A stretch of DNA of 13,542 nt. Origin: Betaproteobacteria bacterium. Lineage in GTDB: Bacteria > Desulfobacterota > Desulfovibrionia > Desulfovibrionales > Desulfovibrionaceae. The stretch's first letter is position 1. Every line of letters starts with the position of its first letter. Position numbers and translations under genes: made by a program. Shown in pieces: positions 7,314-13,542 of the stretch. The notes below the pieces were generated by a model. The model was not told where the DNA came from. It worked only from the letters and a program-made list of their open reading frames with translations, and ran no database searches. The DNA is taken from NCBI GenBank assembly GCA_009778295.1, contig WRKB01000295.1, forward strand, positions 1 to 13,542. Direction: 5' to 3'.

Positions 7314-8837
7314 ATGGATTTTTTGACCATAAGCACGCTCGGGTACCCGCTGCTGAGCATCCTGATCTTTCTGCCTTTGGCCGGCGCGGCGGTGTTGCCG
7401 CTTTTACGCTCCGACAATGCCGCGCGCTATTGGGCCCTTATCGTGACGATCGCCGTGGCCGTACTCTCTTTGCAGCTGTATTCCCACTTCGACCCGAGTT
7501 CCGCGCGCTACCAGTTCGGCGAGACCATGCCCTGGATCACCTCGCTCCACATCAATTATACTGTGGGCGTGGACGGCATATCGCTCCTGTTGGTGCTGAT
7601 GACGACGCTGCTCATGCCGCTTTGCGTGCTGGGGTCCTGGCGCTATATTGAGAAACGGGTCAAGGAGTTCATGTTCTGCCTCCTGCTTATGGAAACTTCC
7701 ATGGTGGGGGTTTTTGCGGCCTTGGATTTCGTGCTCTTTTACGTGCTCTGGGAAGCCATGCTCATCCCCATGTATCTGCTTATCGCCATTTGGGGAGGGC
7801 CGCGCAAGGAATATGCCTCCATCAAATTCTTCCTGTATACTCTGGCAGGTTCTGTGCTTCTCCTGGCGGCCATTATCGGCCTCTATCTCTCCCAGGGCAC
7901 CTTCTCCATCCCGGCCATGATGGGCAAGCCCTATTCCATGATCTTCCAAACCTGCGTTTTTCTGGCCTTTTTTCTGGCATTCGCCATCAAGGTGCCCATG
8001 TTCCCCTTCCACACCTGGCTTCCCGCCGCGCATGTGGAAGCGCCCACGGCAGGCAGCGTCATCCTGGCCTCGGTGCTCCTTAAAATGGGCACCTACGGTT
8101 TTTTGCGTTTCTGCCTGCCCATAACCCCGGACGCTACCCGCATGTTCCTGCCCTATGTACTCTGGCTCTCGGTGGCGGGCATCCTCTACGGCGGCTTTAC
8201 CGCCCTGGCCCAGAAGGATATGAAAAAGCTCATCGCCTATTCGAGCGTGGGCCATATGGGCTTTGTGACGCTCGGCATCTTCGTGCTGAACCAGCGCGGC
8301 ATTGAGGGCGCCATCCTCCAGATGTTGAACCACGGCATAACTACCGGCGCCCTTTTCTTCTGCGTGGGGATGATCTACGAACGCACCCACAGCCGCGAAC
8401 TGGATCACGCCGCCGGAATCGGCAAATTCGTTCCCATTTACGTCACGTTCCTCACAGTTTTTTCGCTCTCCTCTCTGGCCTTCCCCGGCACCAACAGCTT
8501 TACGGGAGAATTTCTCATCCTCTCCGGCAGCTTTGCTAAGCACAAGCTGCTTTCCGCCTGCGCCATTCCCGGCGCGGTACTGGCCGCCGCTTACATGCTC
8601 CGCATGCTCCAGCGCATGATCTGGGGAGGAACGAAAAATCCCGAGCATGCAGGCCTCACGGATTTAAGCGCCAGAGAAGTGATCATTCTGGCTCCACTTC
8701 TGGTTTTTGTCTTCTGGATCGGGTTTGCGCCGGCACCGTTCATGAATGTGATGCACGCAAGCGTCAGTCAGTTGATCGAACAGGCGGGGGTCCACTCGGC
8801 GCAGGCGCCGTCCATGGCCTCGCTCATGTTCCCGTAA
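7314..8837 (+). CDS. nuoM: NADH-quinone oxidoreductase subunit M
   Basis: NuoM (ND4) is one of the proton-pumping antiporter-like subunits. The 507-residue product matches the family in length and in every key position: Glu147 in TM5 (FYVLWEAMLIPMYLLI), Lys226 in TM7 (FAIKVPMFPFHTWLPAAH), Lys257 in TM8 (ASVLLKMGTYGFLRF), His340 (MLNHGITTGALFF) and Glu399 in TM12 (NSFTGEFLIL). HVEAPTAGSVILA (240-252) is diagnostic of NuoM as against NuoL. The ATG at 7314 is preceded by GGGAGAACGGGG, a good ribosome-binding region. The gap to nuoN is 36 bases, the longest inside the operon, with no obvious terminator in it. Confidence 0.97.
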   Translation: MDFLTISTLGYPLLSILIFLPLAGAAVLPLLRSDNAARYWALIVTIAVAVLSLQLYSHFDPSSARYQFGETMPWITSLHINYTVGVDGISLLLVLMTTLLMPLCVLGSWRYIEKRVKEFMFCLLLMETSMVGVFAALDFVLFYVLWEAMLIPMYLLIAIWGGPRKEYASIKFFLYTLAGSVLLLAAIIGLYLSQGTFSIPAMMGKPYSMIFQTCVFLAFFLAFAIKVPMFPFHTWLPAAHVEAPTAGSVILASVLLKMGTYGFLRFCLPITPDATRMFLPYVLWLSVAGILYGGFTALAQKDMKKLIAYSSVGHMGFVTLGIFVLNQRGIEGAILQMLNHGITTGALFFCVGMIYERTHSRELDHAAGIGKFVPIYVTFLTVFSLSSLAFPGTNSFTGEFLILSGSFAKHKLLSACAIPGAVLAAAYMLRMLQRMIWGGTKNPEHAGLTDLSAREVIILAPLLVFVFWIGFAPAPFMNVMHASVSQLIEQAGVHSAQAPSMASLMFP

Positions 8838-8873
8838 CCCCGCAGTGTCCCATGGAGACATAAAGGCACCATC

Positions 8874-10295
8874 ATGAAGCTTATATTGTTCGCACCGGAA
8901 CTGATACTCCTGCTCGGCGGCCTGCTGCTTTTTTCCCTCAGTCTCTGTAAGCGCCGCGCCGGATTGCCCCGGCGGCTGACCCGGCTTGTGGCCCTTGCCG
9001 CCACCGTGGCCTGCGCGCTGACTCTGCACGCCCAGGGCACGCTCTTTTTTGACGCCTACCGGATCGATCTCTTTTCCCAGCTCATGAAGTGCATCACGTG
9101 CGCGGGCTTTGCCGCAGCGCTTTTCGCAAGCAGCAGCCTGACAGGCGTTGCCGAAGAAATCCGGGCGGAGTATTACTTTTTTCTCATCCTTTCCTCTCTG
9201 GGGCTGGTCCTGCTGGTCAGCAGCGCCGATCTGCTGACCATGTTCATATCCCTTGAACTCTCTTCGTACTCTCTCTACCTGCTCGTGCCCATGCGCGACG
9301 ACAGGCAGGGGCTTCGCATCCAGATGGAGTCAGCCATCAAATATATTCTTTTCGGCGTGGCCGCCACCGGAGTGATGCTTTTCGGCATGAGTTATCTTTT
9401 CGGCCTGACGGGCACCATTACATTCCACCAACTCCTTCCCGCCCTGCGGCCCATGATGCACAACCCCGCGGCGCTGGCCGCCATTGCCATGACGCTTGGC
9501 GGCTTCTTCTTCAAGCTTACAGTCTTCCCCTTCCACTTCTGGGCGCCTGACGTCTACCAGGGCGCATCCAACGAAACCGCCGCGTTTATTGCCTCCGTGC
9601 CCAAAGTGGCTGCTGTGGGCCTGCTTGTCCGCATAGCTTCCCTCGCCACGCCGGACGGATCTTTTCTGGTTCTCATGCTGGCGACTCTCTCGGTCTGTTC
9701 CATGTTCTACGGCAATCTGGCGGCCCTTGTGCAAACAGACGTCAAACGCATGCTGGGCTTTTCCGGCATCGCCCACGCCGGATACATCATGCTGGGGCTG
9801 GTCACCCTTGGAGAGACAGGCTATGCGACAGCCATCTATTATGTGATCGGCTACCTTGTGATGATCCTCGCCGGTTTTCTGGTGGTCTGCGCCGTATCCA
9901 AGGATGGCGAAAACGTGCTTGTATCCGACCTGAACGGCCTCTACAAACGCTCGCCCCTTTTGGCCTTTACCCTGGCGGTGAGCATGTTCGCCATGGCGGG
10001 GATTCCGCCTTTCGCGGGATTTATGGGCAAATTCATGCTCCTTACCGCAGCCTACAAGGCGGGCTTTTTACCCCTGGTCATCATTGCGGTGGTGAACACC
10101 GCCATATCTATATATTATTACCTGTGCGTGGTGAAAGCGGCCTATTCCGGCGATCCCGGGGACAGCCCGGGCCTTGCCGTTGCGCCTTCCACCAAGGCCG
10201 CCAGCGCGCTTTTGACGGTAGTGACCGTTGCCCTCGGCGTTATGCCGGATCGCGTCCTGGCCATAGCCACAGAGGCCGTCAAAGCCATCTTGTAG
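8874..10295 (+). CDS. nuoN: NADH-quinone oxidoreductase subunit N
   Basis: NuoN (ND2) is the antiporter-like subunit closest to the NuoH/J/K region. The 473-residue product has Glu128 in TM5 (FISLELSSYSLYLLVP), Lys214 in TM7 (FFFKLTVFPFHFWAPDVYQG), Lys244 in TM8 (FIASVPKVAAVGLL) and Lys386 in TM12 (FAGFMGKFMLL). The APDVYQGA and GIPPFAGFMGKF motifs separate it from NuoL and NuoM. AAAGG at 8862-8866 is seven bases from the ATG. It is the last gene of the operon: the next 650 bases hold no intact gene. No T-tailed terminator hairpin was recognised after the TAG. Confidence 0.96.
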   Translation: MKLILFAPELILLLGGLLLFSLSLCKRRAGLPRRLTRLVALAATVACALTLHAQGTLFFDAYRIDLFSQLMKCITCAGFAAALFASSSLTGVAEEIRAEYYFFLILSSLGLVLLVSSADLLTMFISLELSSYSLYLLVPMRDDRQGLRIQMESAIKYILFGVAATGVMLFGMSYLFGLTGTITFHQLLPALRPMMHNPAALAAIAMTLGGFFFKLTVFPFHFWAPDVYQGASNETAAFIASVPKVAAVGLLVRIASLATPDGSFLVLMLATLSVCSMFYGNLAALVQTDVKRMLGFSGIAHAGYIMLGLVTLGETGYATAIYYVIGYLVMILAGFLVVCAVSKDGENVLVSDLNGLYKRSPLLAFTLAVSMFAMAGIPPFAGFMGKFMLLTAAYKAGFLPLVIIAVVNTAISIYYYLCVVKAAYSGDPGDSPGLAVAPSTKAASALLTVVTVALGVMPDRVLAIATEAVKAIL

Positions 10296-10353
10296 CGCTT
10301 GCTTCCGCCACCGCATCTTTGCCTTCTTCCAGAACACTTTCACTTTGAAAATG

Positions 10354-10399
10354 GCTCTGTTATATGAAATGATTGATTTTCTATCTCGTATAACAGAGC
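10354..10399. repeat. 11-bp perfect inverted repeat, 24-base loop
   Basis: GCTCTGTTATA at 10354-10364 is exactly complementary to TATAACAGAGC at 10389-10399. A few further imperfect pairs continue inward (G10366-C10387, A10367-T10386). It begins 59 bases after the nuoN stop. A plus-strand terminator is unlikely because A residues, not T, follow it. The GGCTCTGTT-type end and the adjacent transposase debris suggest an insertion-sequence terminal repeat, or two facing ends left by a deletion; that is inference. Confidence 0.6.
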
Positions 10400-10427
10400 A
10401 AAAGGCACGCTCACTCTGGCGTTATAC

Positions 10428-10446
10428 GGCGCAAGTATATTGCGCC
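10428..10446. repeat. 7-bp perfect hairpin within the IS debris
   Basis: GGCGCAA (10428-10434), loop GTATA, TTGCGCC (10440-10446). A second short stem, CCGCC-TTCGT-GGCGG, follows at 10451-10465. Both sit immediately before the recognisable transposase codons. They may be internal to the old insertion sequence or mark its deletion joint. Confidence 0.5.
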
Positions 10447-10452
10447 TACGCC

Positions 10453-10652
10453 GCCTTCGTGGCGGGCAGCCGCCCAAAAGCAACAGGCAAGAACAACGTG
10501 CTTATGATAAGGAGCTTTACAAGGCTCGGTATTTGATAGAGAAAGCTTTCCTTTATTTGAAGCAATGGCGCGGTATTGCCACAAGATATGCTAAAAATAC
10601 GGCCTCTTTTCTGGCGGCGATACACATCAGATGCATTTTTCTTTGGGCTTAA
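10453..10652 (+). pseudogene. IS5-family transposase, C-terminal remnant
   Basis: About 60 codons at the end of this stretch (from about 10470) encode a classic IS5-type transposase C terminus: PPKSNRQEQRAYDKELYK, then YKARYLIEKAFLYLK, then WRGIATRYAKNTASFLAAIH and a natural stop at 10650-10652. The Y-x2-R-x3-E-x6-K signature of this superfamily is intact, so the last catalytic acidic residue (Glu of LIE) survives, but the two Asp-bearing regions are missing. A short AFVA match in another frame at 10453-10464 resembles the segment that normally lies a dozen or so residues upstream, pointing to a small internal deletion with a frame change; this is weaker. No start codon or ribosome-binding site fits, and no right-hand terminal repeat was found after the stop. 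It cannot move by itself and is most likely a relic. Confidence 0.8.
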
Positions 10653-10723
10653 ATCTCGTGACTATACTATCTAAAAGAACTCTATTCTAATGAGCAAAAC
10701 TACAATAAAAAGAATAAAATAGA

Positions 10724-10740
10724 GATCATACCATATGATC
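10724..10740. repeat. Perfect palindrome in the AT-rich spacer
   Basis: GATCATA-CCA-TATGATC: two 7-base arms around a three-base centre. A looser pair, CTCTATT (10680-10686) and AATAGAG (10718-10724), flanks and touches it on the left. The palindrome lies about 210 bases before the start of the citrate synthase-like gene, so it could be a regulator-binding site; no regulator can be named, and AT-rich sequence yields such palindromes by chance. Confidence 0.45.
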
Positions 10741-10890
10741 AATACCTGGAGATACAAAGAAGGTCGCGGTAACAGTTTAGACGACGCTACCTCATGAATC
10801 GCCTCTCCCCGGCCTCAACACAGATTTTTGCGCCTGTTCTGTCAGCATGTCTGGCGACTTCCTGCGGCGCCATGGACCACTGACTGTTTC

Positions 10891-10909
10891 CGGCTGGACA
10901 TTCCAGCCG
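10891..10909 (+). promoter_or_regulatory. 8-bp hairpin in the presumed leader of the second operon
   Basis: CGGCTGGA-CAT-TCCAGCCG is a perfect 8-bp stem with a three-base loop, ending 26 bases before the Shine-Dalgarno sequence of the downstream gene. No T-run follows, so it is not a typical intrinsic terminator. It could shape the leader RNA or be an operator. The structure is certain as sequence, the role is unknown. Confidence 0.5.
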
Positions 10910-10935
10910 CTAATCCCTTATCATACCGGACTCTC

Positions 10936-10942
10936 AGGGAGG
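10936..10942 (+). promoter_or_regulatory. Strong Shine-Dalgarno site
   Basis: AGGGAGG lies seven bases before the ATG at 10950. This near-ideal site decides that start for the citrate synthase-like gene. Confidence 0.8.
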
Positions 10943-10949
10943 ACCCCCT

Positions 10950-12824
10950 ATGCCGCTCTTGCATCCCAAGCGCAACCCGGTTGTTATGACCCTCAAGGAA
11001 AACTCCGCGCCTGAATTGTTTCGGGACATGTTCCCGTATACCAAGGTCAGCCGGGTAGCCTTTGACGGCATTTATGTCGAGCCGCGTCCAGCCTCGCCCA
11101 TGTTCATAACGGATACCACCTTCCGTGACGGGCAACAGGCCCGCCCGCCCTACACGGTCGCCCAGATCGTCCGCCTGTATGAAATGCTTCATGAACTTGG
11201 CGGTCGTGGCGGTCTTATCCGGGCGTCGGAATTTTTTATGTATTCCGAAAAAGATCGACAGGCCATAGAGGCTTGCCGGGCCATGGACCATGCTTTTCCC
11301 CAGGTGACCGGCTGGATTCGCGCCACTAAGGAGGATCTGCGTCTGGCCAGGGACATGGAATTCAAAGAAATCGGCATGCTGACAAGCGTGTCTGACTACC
11401 ACATTTTTTTAAAACTTGGCTGGGACAGGCGGCAGGCTTTTGATCACTATGTCGCGATGGCCTCCCAGGCTCTGGAGTGGGGCATAACACCGCGTTGCCA
11501 TTTCGAAGACGTGACCAGGGCAGACGTGCAGGGCTTTTGCCTGCCCCTAGCGGCCAAGCTGGTGGAACTCGGCAAAAGTAGCGGCCTTCCGGTAAAAATA
11601 CGCCTGTGTGACACCATGGGCTACGGCGTGCCGTATCCGGGCGCGGCCCTGCCGCGTTCCGTGCCGCGTCTGGTGCGGGCTTTCACCGATGAAGCGGGCG
11701 TACCCGGAGAATATCTGGAATGGCATGGGCATAACGACCTGCACAAGGTTCTGATCAACGGCACAACGGCCTGGCTGTACGGCTGCGGCGGCGTCAACTG
11801 CACGTTGCTGGGCTTTGGCGAACGTACCGGCAACAGCCCTCTCGAGGCTATGGTGATCGAATACATCTCTCTTACCGGCGACGACAACGCGGCCAATCCC
11901 AAGGTCATCAGCGCCATCGCCCGCTATTTCGAAACGGATCTGGATTATCGCATTCCGGACAACTACCCTCTGGCAGGGCGCGACTTCAACGCGACCAGCG
12001 CGGGCATTCATGTGGACGGTTTGGCGAAAAACGAGGAAATTTACAATATCTTCGACACCAGCGCCATTCTCGGTCGGGATGTGCCCATCATTGTCACGGA
12101 TAAATCCGGCCGCGCCGGTGTGGCGTACTGGATCAATCAGCACTTGAATCTTGGACCGGATAAAAAGATCAGCAAGACGCATCCGGCTGTCGGCATGATG
12201 TACCACCGCATTATGACCTCCTATGAACACGGCCGCAATACGTCTTATTCCAGCAAAGAAATGCTGGCCCTTGCCAAACGCTACATGCCGGGCTTGTTCC
12301 CCTCCGAACTTCGGCGCCTGCATGACATTGCCGCCAATTTGGCCAGAAATATCATGTTGCACGTCGCCAGCAAATGTGAAGTGCGTGGCGAAGGAGCGGA
12401 ATTTTATCCCTGGATGCCAGGGTTTTTAAAGGAAAATCCTTTTATTCAATATATCTACATCACGGATGCCCAGGCCCGCCTCTTGGGGATGGCCATCAGT
12501 GAGGCGGCGTATAAGAATGAGGTCTACCGGGAGAACTACAGCCGTCTGCCCCTGGGATTCGACTTTTCAAACCGGGAATGGTTCATCAACCCGATGCGTG
12601 ACGGCGGCCTGCATATCAGCAATATCTACCAGTCCCAGATGACGGCCAAGCTCGTCCTGACCGTATCCACCGCCATAACGGACAACAATGACGAAATTAC
12701 CGGCGTTCTGGGCGCCGACATAGAACTGGAGGAGCTTTTACTCCGGGCGGATGGTCTGGAAACGGAAAAAAACGCCGATTGTGACCGACCGGAAGAAGTA
12801 CATAATCACGGGGAGGCGGTATGA
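10950..12824 (+). CDS. Re-citrate synthase-like (homocitrate/isopropylmalate synthase family) protein fused to a C-terminal Cache domain
   Basis: Residues about 50-440 form a complete HMGL/DRE-TIM-type Claisen condensation domain. Asp55 to Gln62 (DTTFRDGQ) is the active-site signature with the metal ligand Asp60; His259 and His261 in EWHGHND are the paired metal-binding histidines; GFGERTGN (288-295) is the third motif. The stretches [28 protein letters not shown] and SDYHIFLKL match my memory of Re-citrate synthases (Clostridium kluyveri, Desulfovibrio) more than LeuA or NifV, so the likely reaction is oxaloacetate + acetyl-CoA to citrate in the cytoplasm. Those enzymes end near residue 450. 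Here about 170 residues follow: a helix (about 453-476), [28 protein letters not shown] (537-545) and a closing [13 protein letters not shown] (584-596), the hallmarks of a Cache/PDC ligand-binding domain. No membrane helix or signal peptide is present, so the domain should be cytosolic. The stop overlaps the next gene as ATGA. Homocitrate or other 2-alkylmalate synthesis is the main alternative. Confidence 0.85.
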   Translation: MPLLHPKRNPVVMTLKENSAPELFRDMFPYTKVSRVAFDGIYVEPRPASPMFITDTTFRDGQQARPPYTVAQIVRLYEMLHELGGRGGLIRASEFFMYSEKDRQAIEACRAMDHAFPQVTGWIRATKEDLRLARDMEFKEIGMLTSVSDYHIFLKLGWDRRQAFDHYVAMASQALEWGITPRCHFEDVTRADVQGFCLPLAAKLVELGKSSGLPVKIRLCDTMGYGVPYPGAALPRSVPRLVRAFTDEAGVPGEYLEWHGHNDLHKVLINGTTAWLYGCGGVNCTLLGFGERTGNSPLEAMVIEYISLTGDDNAANPKVISAIARYFETDLDYRIPDNYPLAGRDFNATSAGIHVDGLAKNEEIYNIFDTSAILGRDVPIIVTDKSGRAGVAYWINQHLNLGPDKKISKTHPAVGMMYHRIMTSYEHGRNTSYSSKEMLALAKRYMPGLFPSELRRLHDIAANLARNIMLHVASKCEVRGEGAEFYPWMPGFLKENPFIQYIYITDAQARLLGMAISEAAYKNEVYRENYSRLPLGFDFSNREWFINPMRDGGLHISNIYQSQMTAKLVLTVSTAITDNNDEITGVLGADIELEELLLRADGLETEKNADCDRPEEVHNHGEAV

Positions 12825-13542
12825 TTGAAGTGCGCGGAAAGTCTTGCCTGAAAAAAGGCAAATGGCTTGCAGCCGAACCCGAAGCCAGGCAAGGCGCCGG
12901 TACGTTGGCACATTCGATCATGGCCGCGCACCAGATCCCCGGACATGGCCCGGGGGTCGCGCTCCGCTTTGATTCCCTGGCCTCCCACGATATAACCTTT
13001 GTCGGCATCATCCAGACTGCCAGGGCAAGCGGGCTGCGGCATTTTCCCGTTCCCTACGTACTCACCAACTGTCACAACAGTTTATGCGCGGTCGGCGGGA
13101 CTATCAACGAAGATGATCATGCGTACGGACTGTCCGCAGCCAGGAAGTACGGAGGGGACTTTGTACCTGCGCACCTGGCGGTCATTCATCAATATGTGCG
13201 GGAAATGTCAGCCGGTTGCGGCAGGATGATCCTGGGGTCGGACAGCCATACCCGATACGGAGCGTTGGGATGCATGGGGATTGGCGAAGGAGGCCCGGAA
13301 CTGGTGAAGCAGTTGCTCGGCCGCGGTTATGAACTTGCATCCATGCCGGAAGTGGTTGCCGTGTGGCTGGACGGCGCGCCGAGGCCGGGAGTCGGCCCTC
13401 AGGATGTGGCTCTTGCCCTGATCAAAGCCGTTTTTGCCGACGGTCTGGTAAAAAACAGGGTTATGGAATTCCTGGGGCCGGGGGTGGAGAAGCTGAGCGT
13501 GGATTTCCGCATGGGTATCGATGTTATGACCACGGAAACCGC
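12821..13542 (+). CDS. Aconitase-superfamily hydratase, YbhJ-like (5' part, runs off window)
   Basis: The first 240 residues of a protein are visible; the frame stays open to the window end. They belong to the aconitase/isopropylmalate isomerase superfamily: [14 protein letters not shown] (residues 137-150) carries the D-S-H-T motif of the active site, and [14 protein letters not shown] (153-166), [12 protein letters not shown] (190-201) and [10 protein letters not shown] (231-240) are superfamily landmarks. The block [19 protein letters not shown] (82-100) recalls the E. coli protein YbhJ and relatives annotated only as hydratase. Such enzymes bind a [4Fe-4S] cluster and move a hydroxyl group by dehydration and rehydration; the cluster cysteines should lie beyond the window. 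The start overlaps the citrate synthase-like stop (ATGA), with GGGAGG at 12811-12816 four bases before it. The pairing suggests it isomerises the product of that enzyme, for example citrate to isocitrate; this is inference, as YbhJ has no proven reaction that I know of. Confidence 0.88.
   Translation, partial: MIEVRGKSCLKKGKWLAAEPEARQGAGTLAHSIMAAHQIPGHGPGVALRFDSLASHDITFVGIIQTARASGLRHFPVPYVLTNCHNSLCAVGGTINEDDHAYGLSAARKYGGDFVPAHLAVIHQYVREMSAGCGRMILGSDSHTRYGALGCMGIGEGGPELVKQLLGRGYELASMPEVVAVWLDGAPRPGVGPQDVALALIKAVFADGLVKNRVMEFLGPGVEKLSVDFRMGIDVMTTET

Larger units (their letters stand above)
10296..10949. other. Intergenic junction with insertion-sequence debris and hairpins
   Basis: These 654 bases separate the nuo operon from the citrate synthase-like operon. 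The first part (10296-10350) is featureless. Bases 10354-10652 carry an 11-bp inverted repeat, further hairpins and an IS5-type transposase remnant. Bases about 10655-10760 are strikingly AT-rich compared with the GC-rich genes either side and contain one perfect palindrome. Bases 10800-10949 return to GC-rich sequence and hold a hairpin and the ribosome-binding site of the next gene. The promoter of the second operon must lie in here unless it is read through from nuo, but I could not identify a convincing -35/-10 pair. Confidence 0.75.

Noticed and set aside
7404..8648. Long minus-strand open frame (414 codons) opposite nuoM, and similar ones at 1517-2446 opposite nuoH and 5706-6413
   Set aside because: Their products are rich in His, Glu, Gly and Arg with no recognisable motif, as expected from the antisense of GC-rich membrane-protein genes; the plus-strand genes are certain.
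10354..10399. Inverted repeat as the rho-independent terminator of the nuo operon
   Set aside because: The loop is long (24 bases) and A residues rather than T follow on the plus strand.
10345..10536. 63-codon plus-strand open frame over the inverted repeat
   Set aside because: It crosses the hairpins and IS debris, matches no family apart from a four-residue hint of transposase, and lacks a ribosome-binding site.
10643..10668. TTGGGC and TATACT as a promoter for the second operon
   Set aside because: The spacing is only 14 bases, too short for a standard sigma-70 promoter, and AT-rich sequence gives such matches by chance.
10735..10797. 20-codon open frame starting inside the palindrome, as a possible leader peptide
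   Set aside because: No convincing ribosome-binding site and no run of regulatory codons.

Overview
The window reads as a chromosomal stretch of a Desulfovibrionaceae-like sulfate- or sulfite-reducing deltaproteobacterium. Three things suggest this: a complex I operon with no nuoEFG between nuoD and nuoH, two MrpD-like antiporter subunits where nuoL is expected, and a Re-type citrate synthase-like gene, an enzyme type known from Desulfovibrio and some clostridia. The assignment comes from remembered family patterns, not a database search.

Bases 1-10295 hold one tightly packed plus-strand operon for an energy-converting NADH:quinone-oxidoreductase-type complex: nuoC (3' end only), nuoD, nuoH, nuoI, nuoJ, nuoK, an MrpD-like subunit, a small two-helix membrane protein, a second antiporter-like subunit with a NuoL-style C-terminal lateral arm, nuoM and nuoN. 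Four junctions are ATGA or 11-base overlaps, and the other gaps are 1-36 bases. NuoC, NuoD and NuoI form the quinone- and Fe-S-bearing connecting arm, NuoH/J/K the link to the membrane, and four antiporter-like proteins, one more than the usual L/M/N set, the ion-pumping arm. No NADH-oxidising module is encoded in the visible part, so the electron donor (ferredoxin, another carrier, or nuoEFG elsewhere) is open.

Bases 10296-10949 are a non-coding, partly AT-rich junction. It contains an 11-bp inverted repeat, a decayed C-terminal fragment of an IS5-type transposase, and several short perfect hairpins, two of them in the stretch leading to the next operon.

Bases 10950-13542 start a second plus-strand operon. 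Its first gene encodes a 624-residue protein: a citrate/homocitrate/isopropylmalate synthase-like catalytic region that best fits the Re-citrate synthase group, followed without a membrane segment by a Cache (PDC-type) ligand-sensing domain. The second gene overlaps it by four bases and encodes an aconitase-superfamily hydratase resembling E. coli YbhJ, cut by the window end. Together they look like a condensation-plus-isomerisation pair, most simply oxaloacetate + acetyl-CoA to citrate to isocitrate for 2-oxoglutarate synthesis, with a possible built-in effector domain on the first enzyme.
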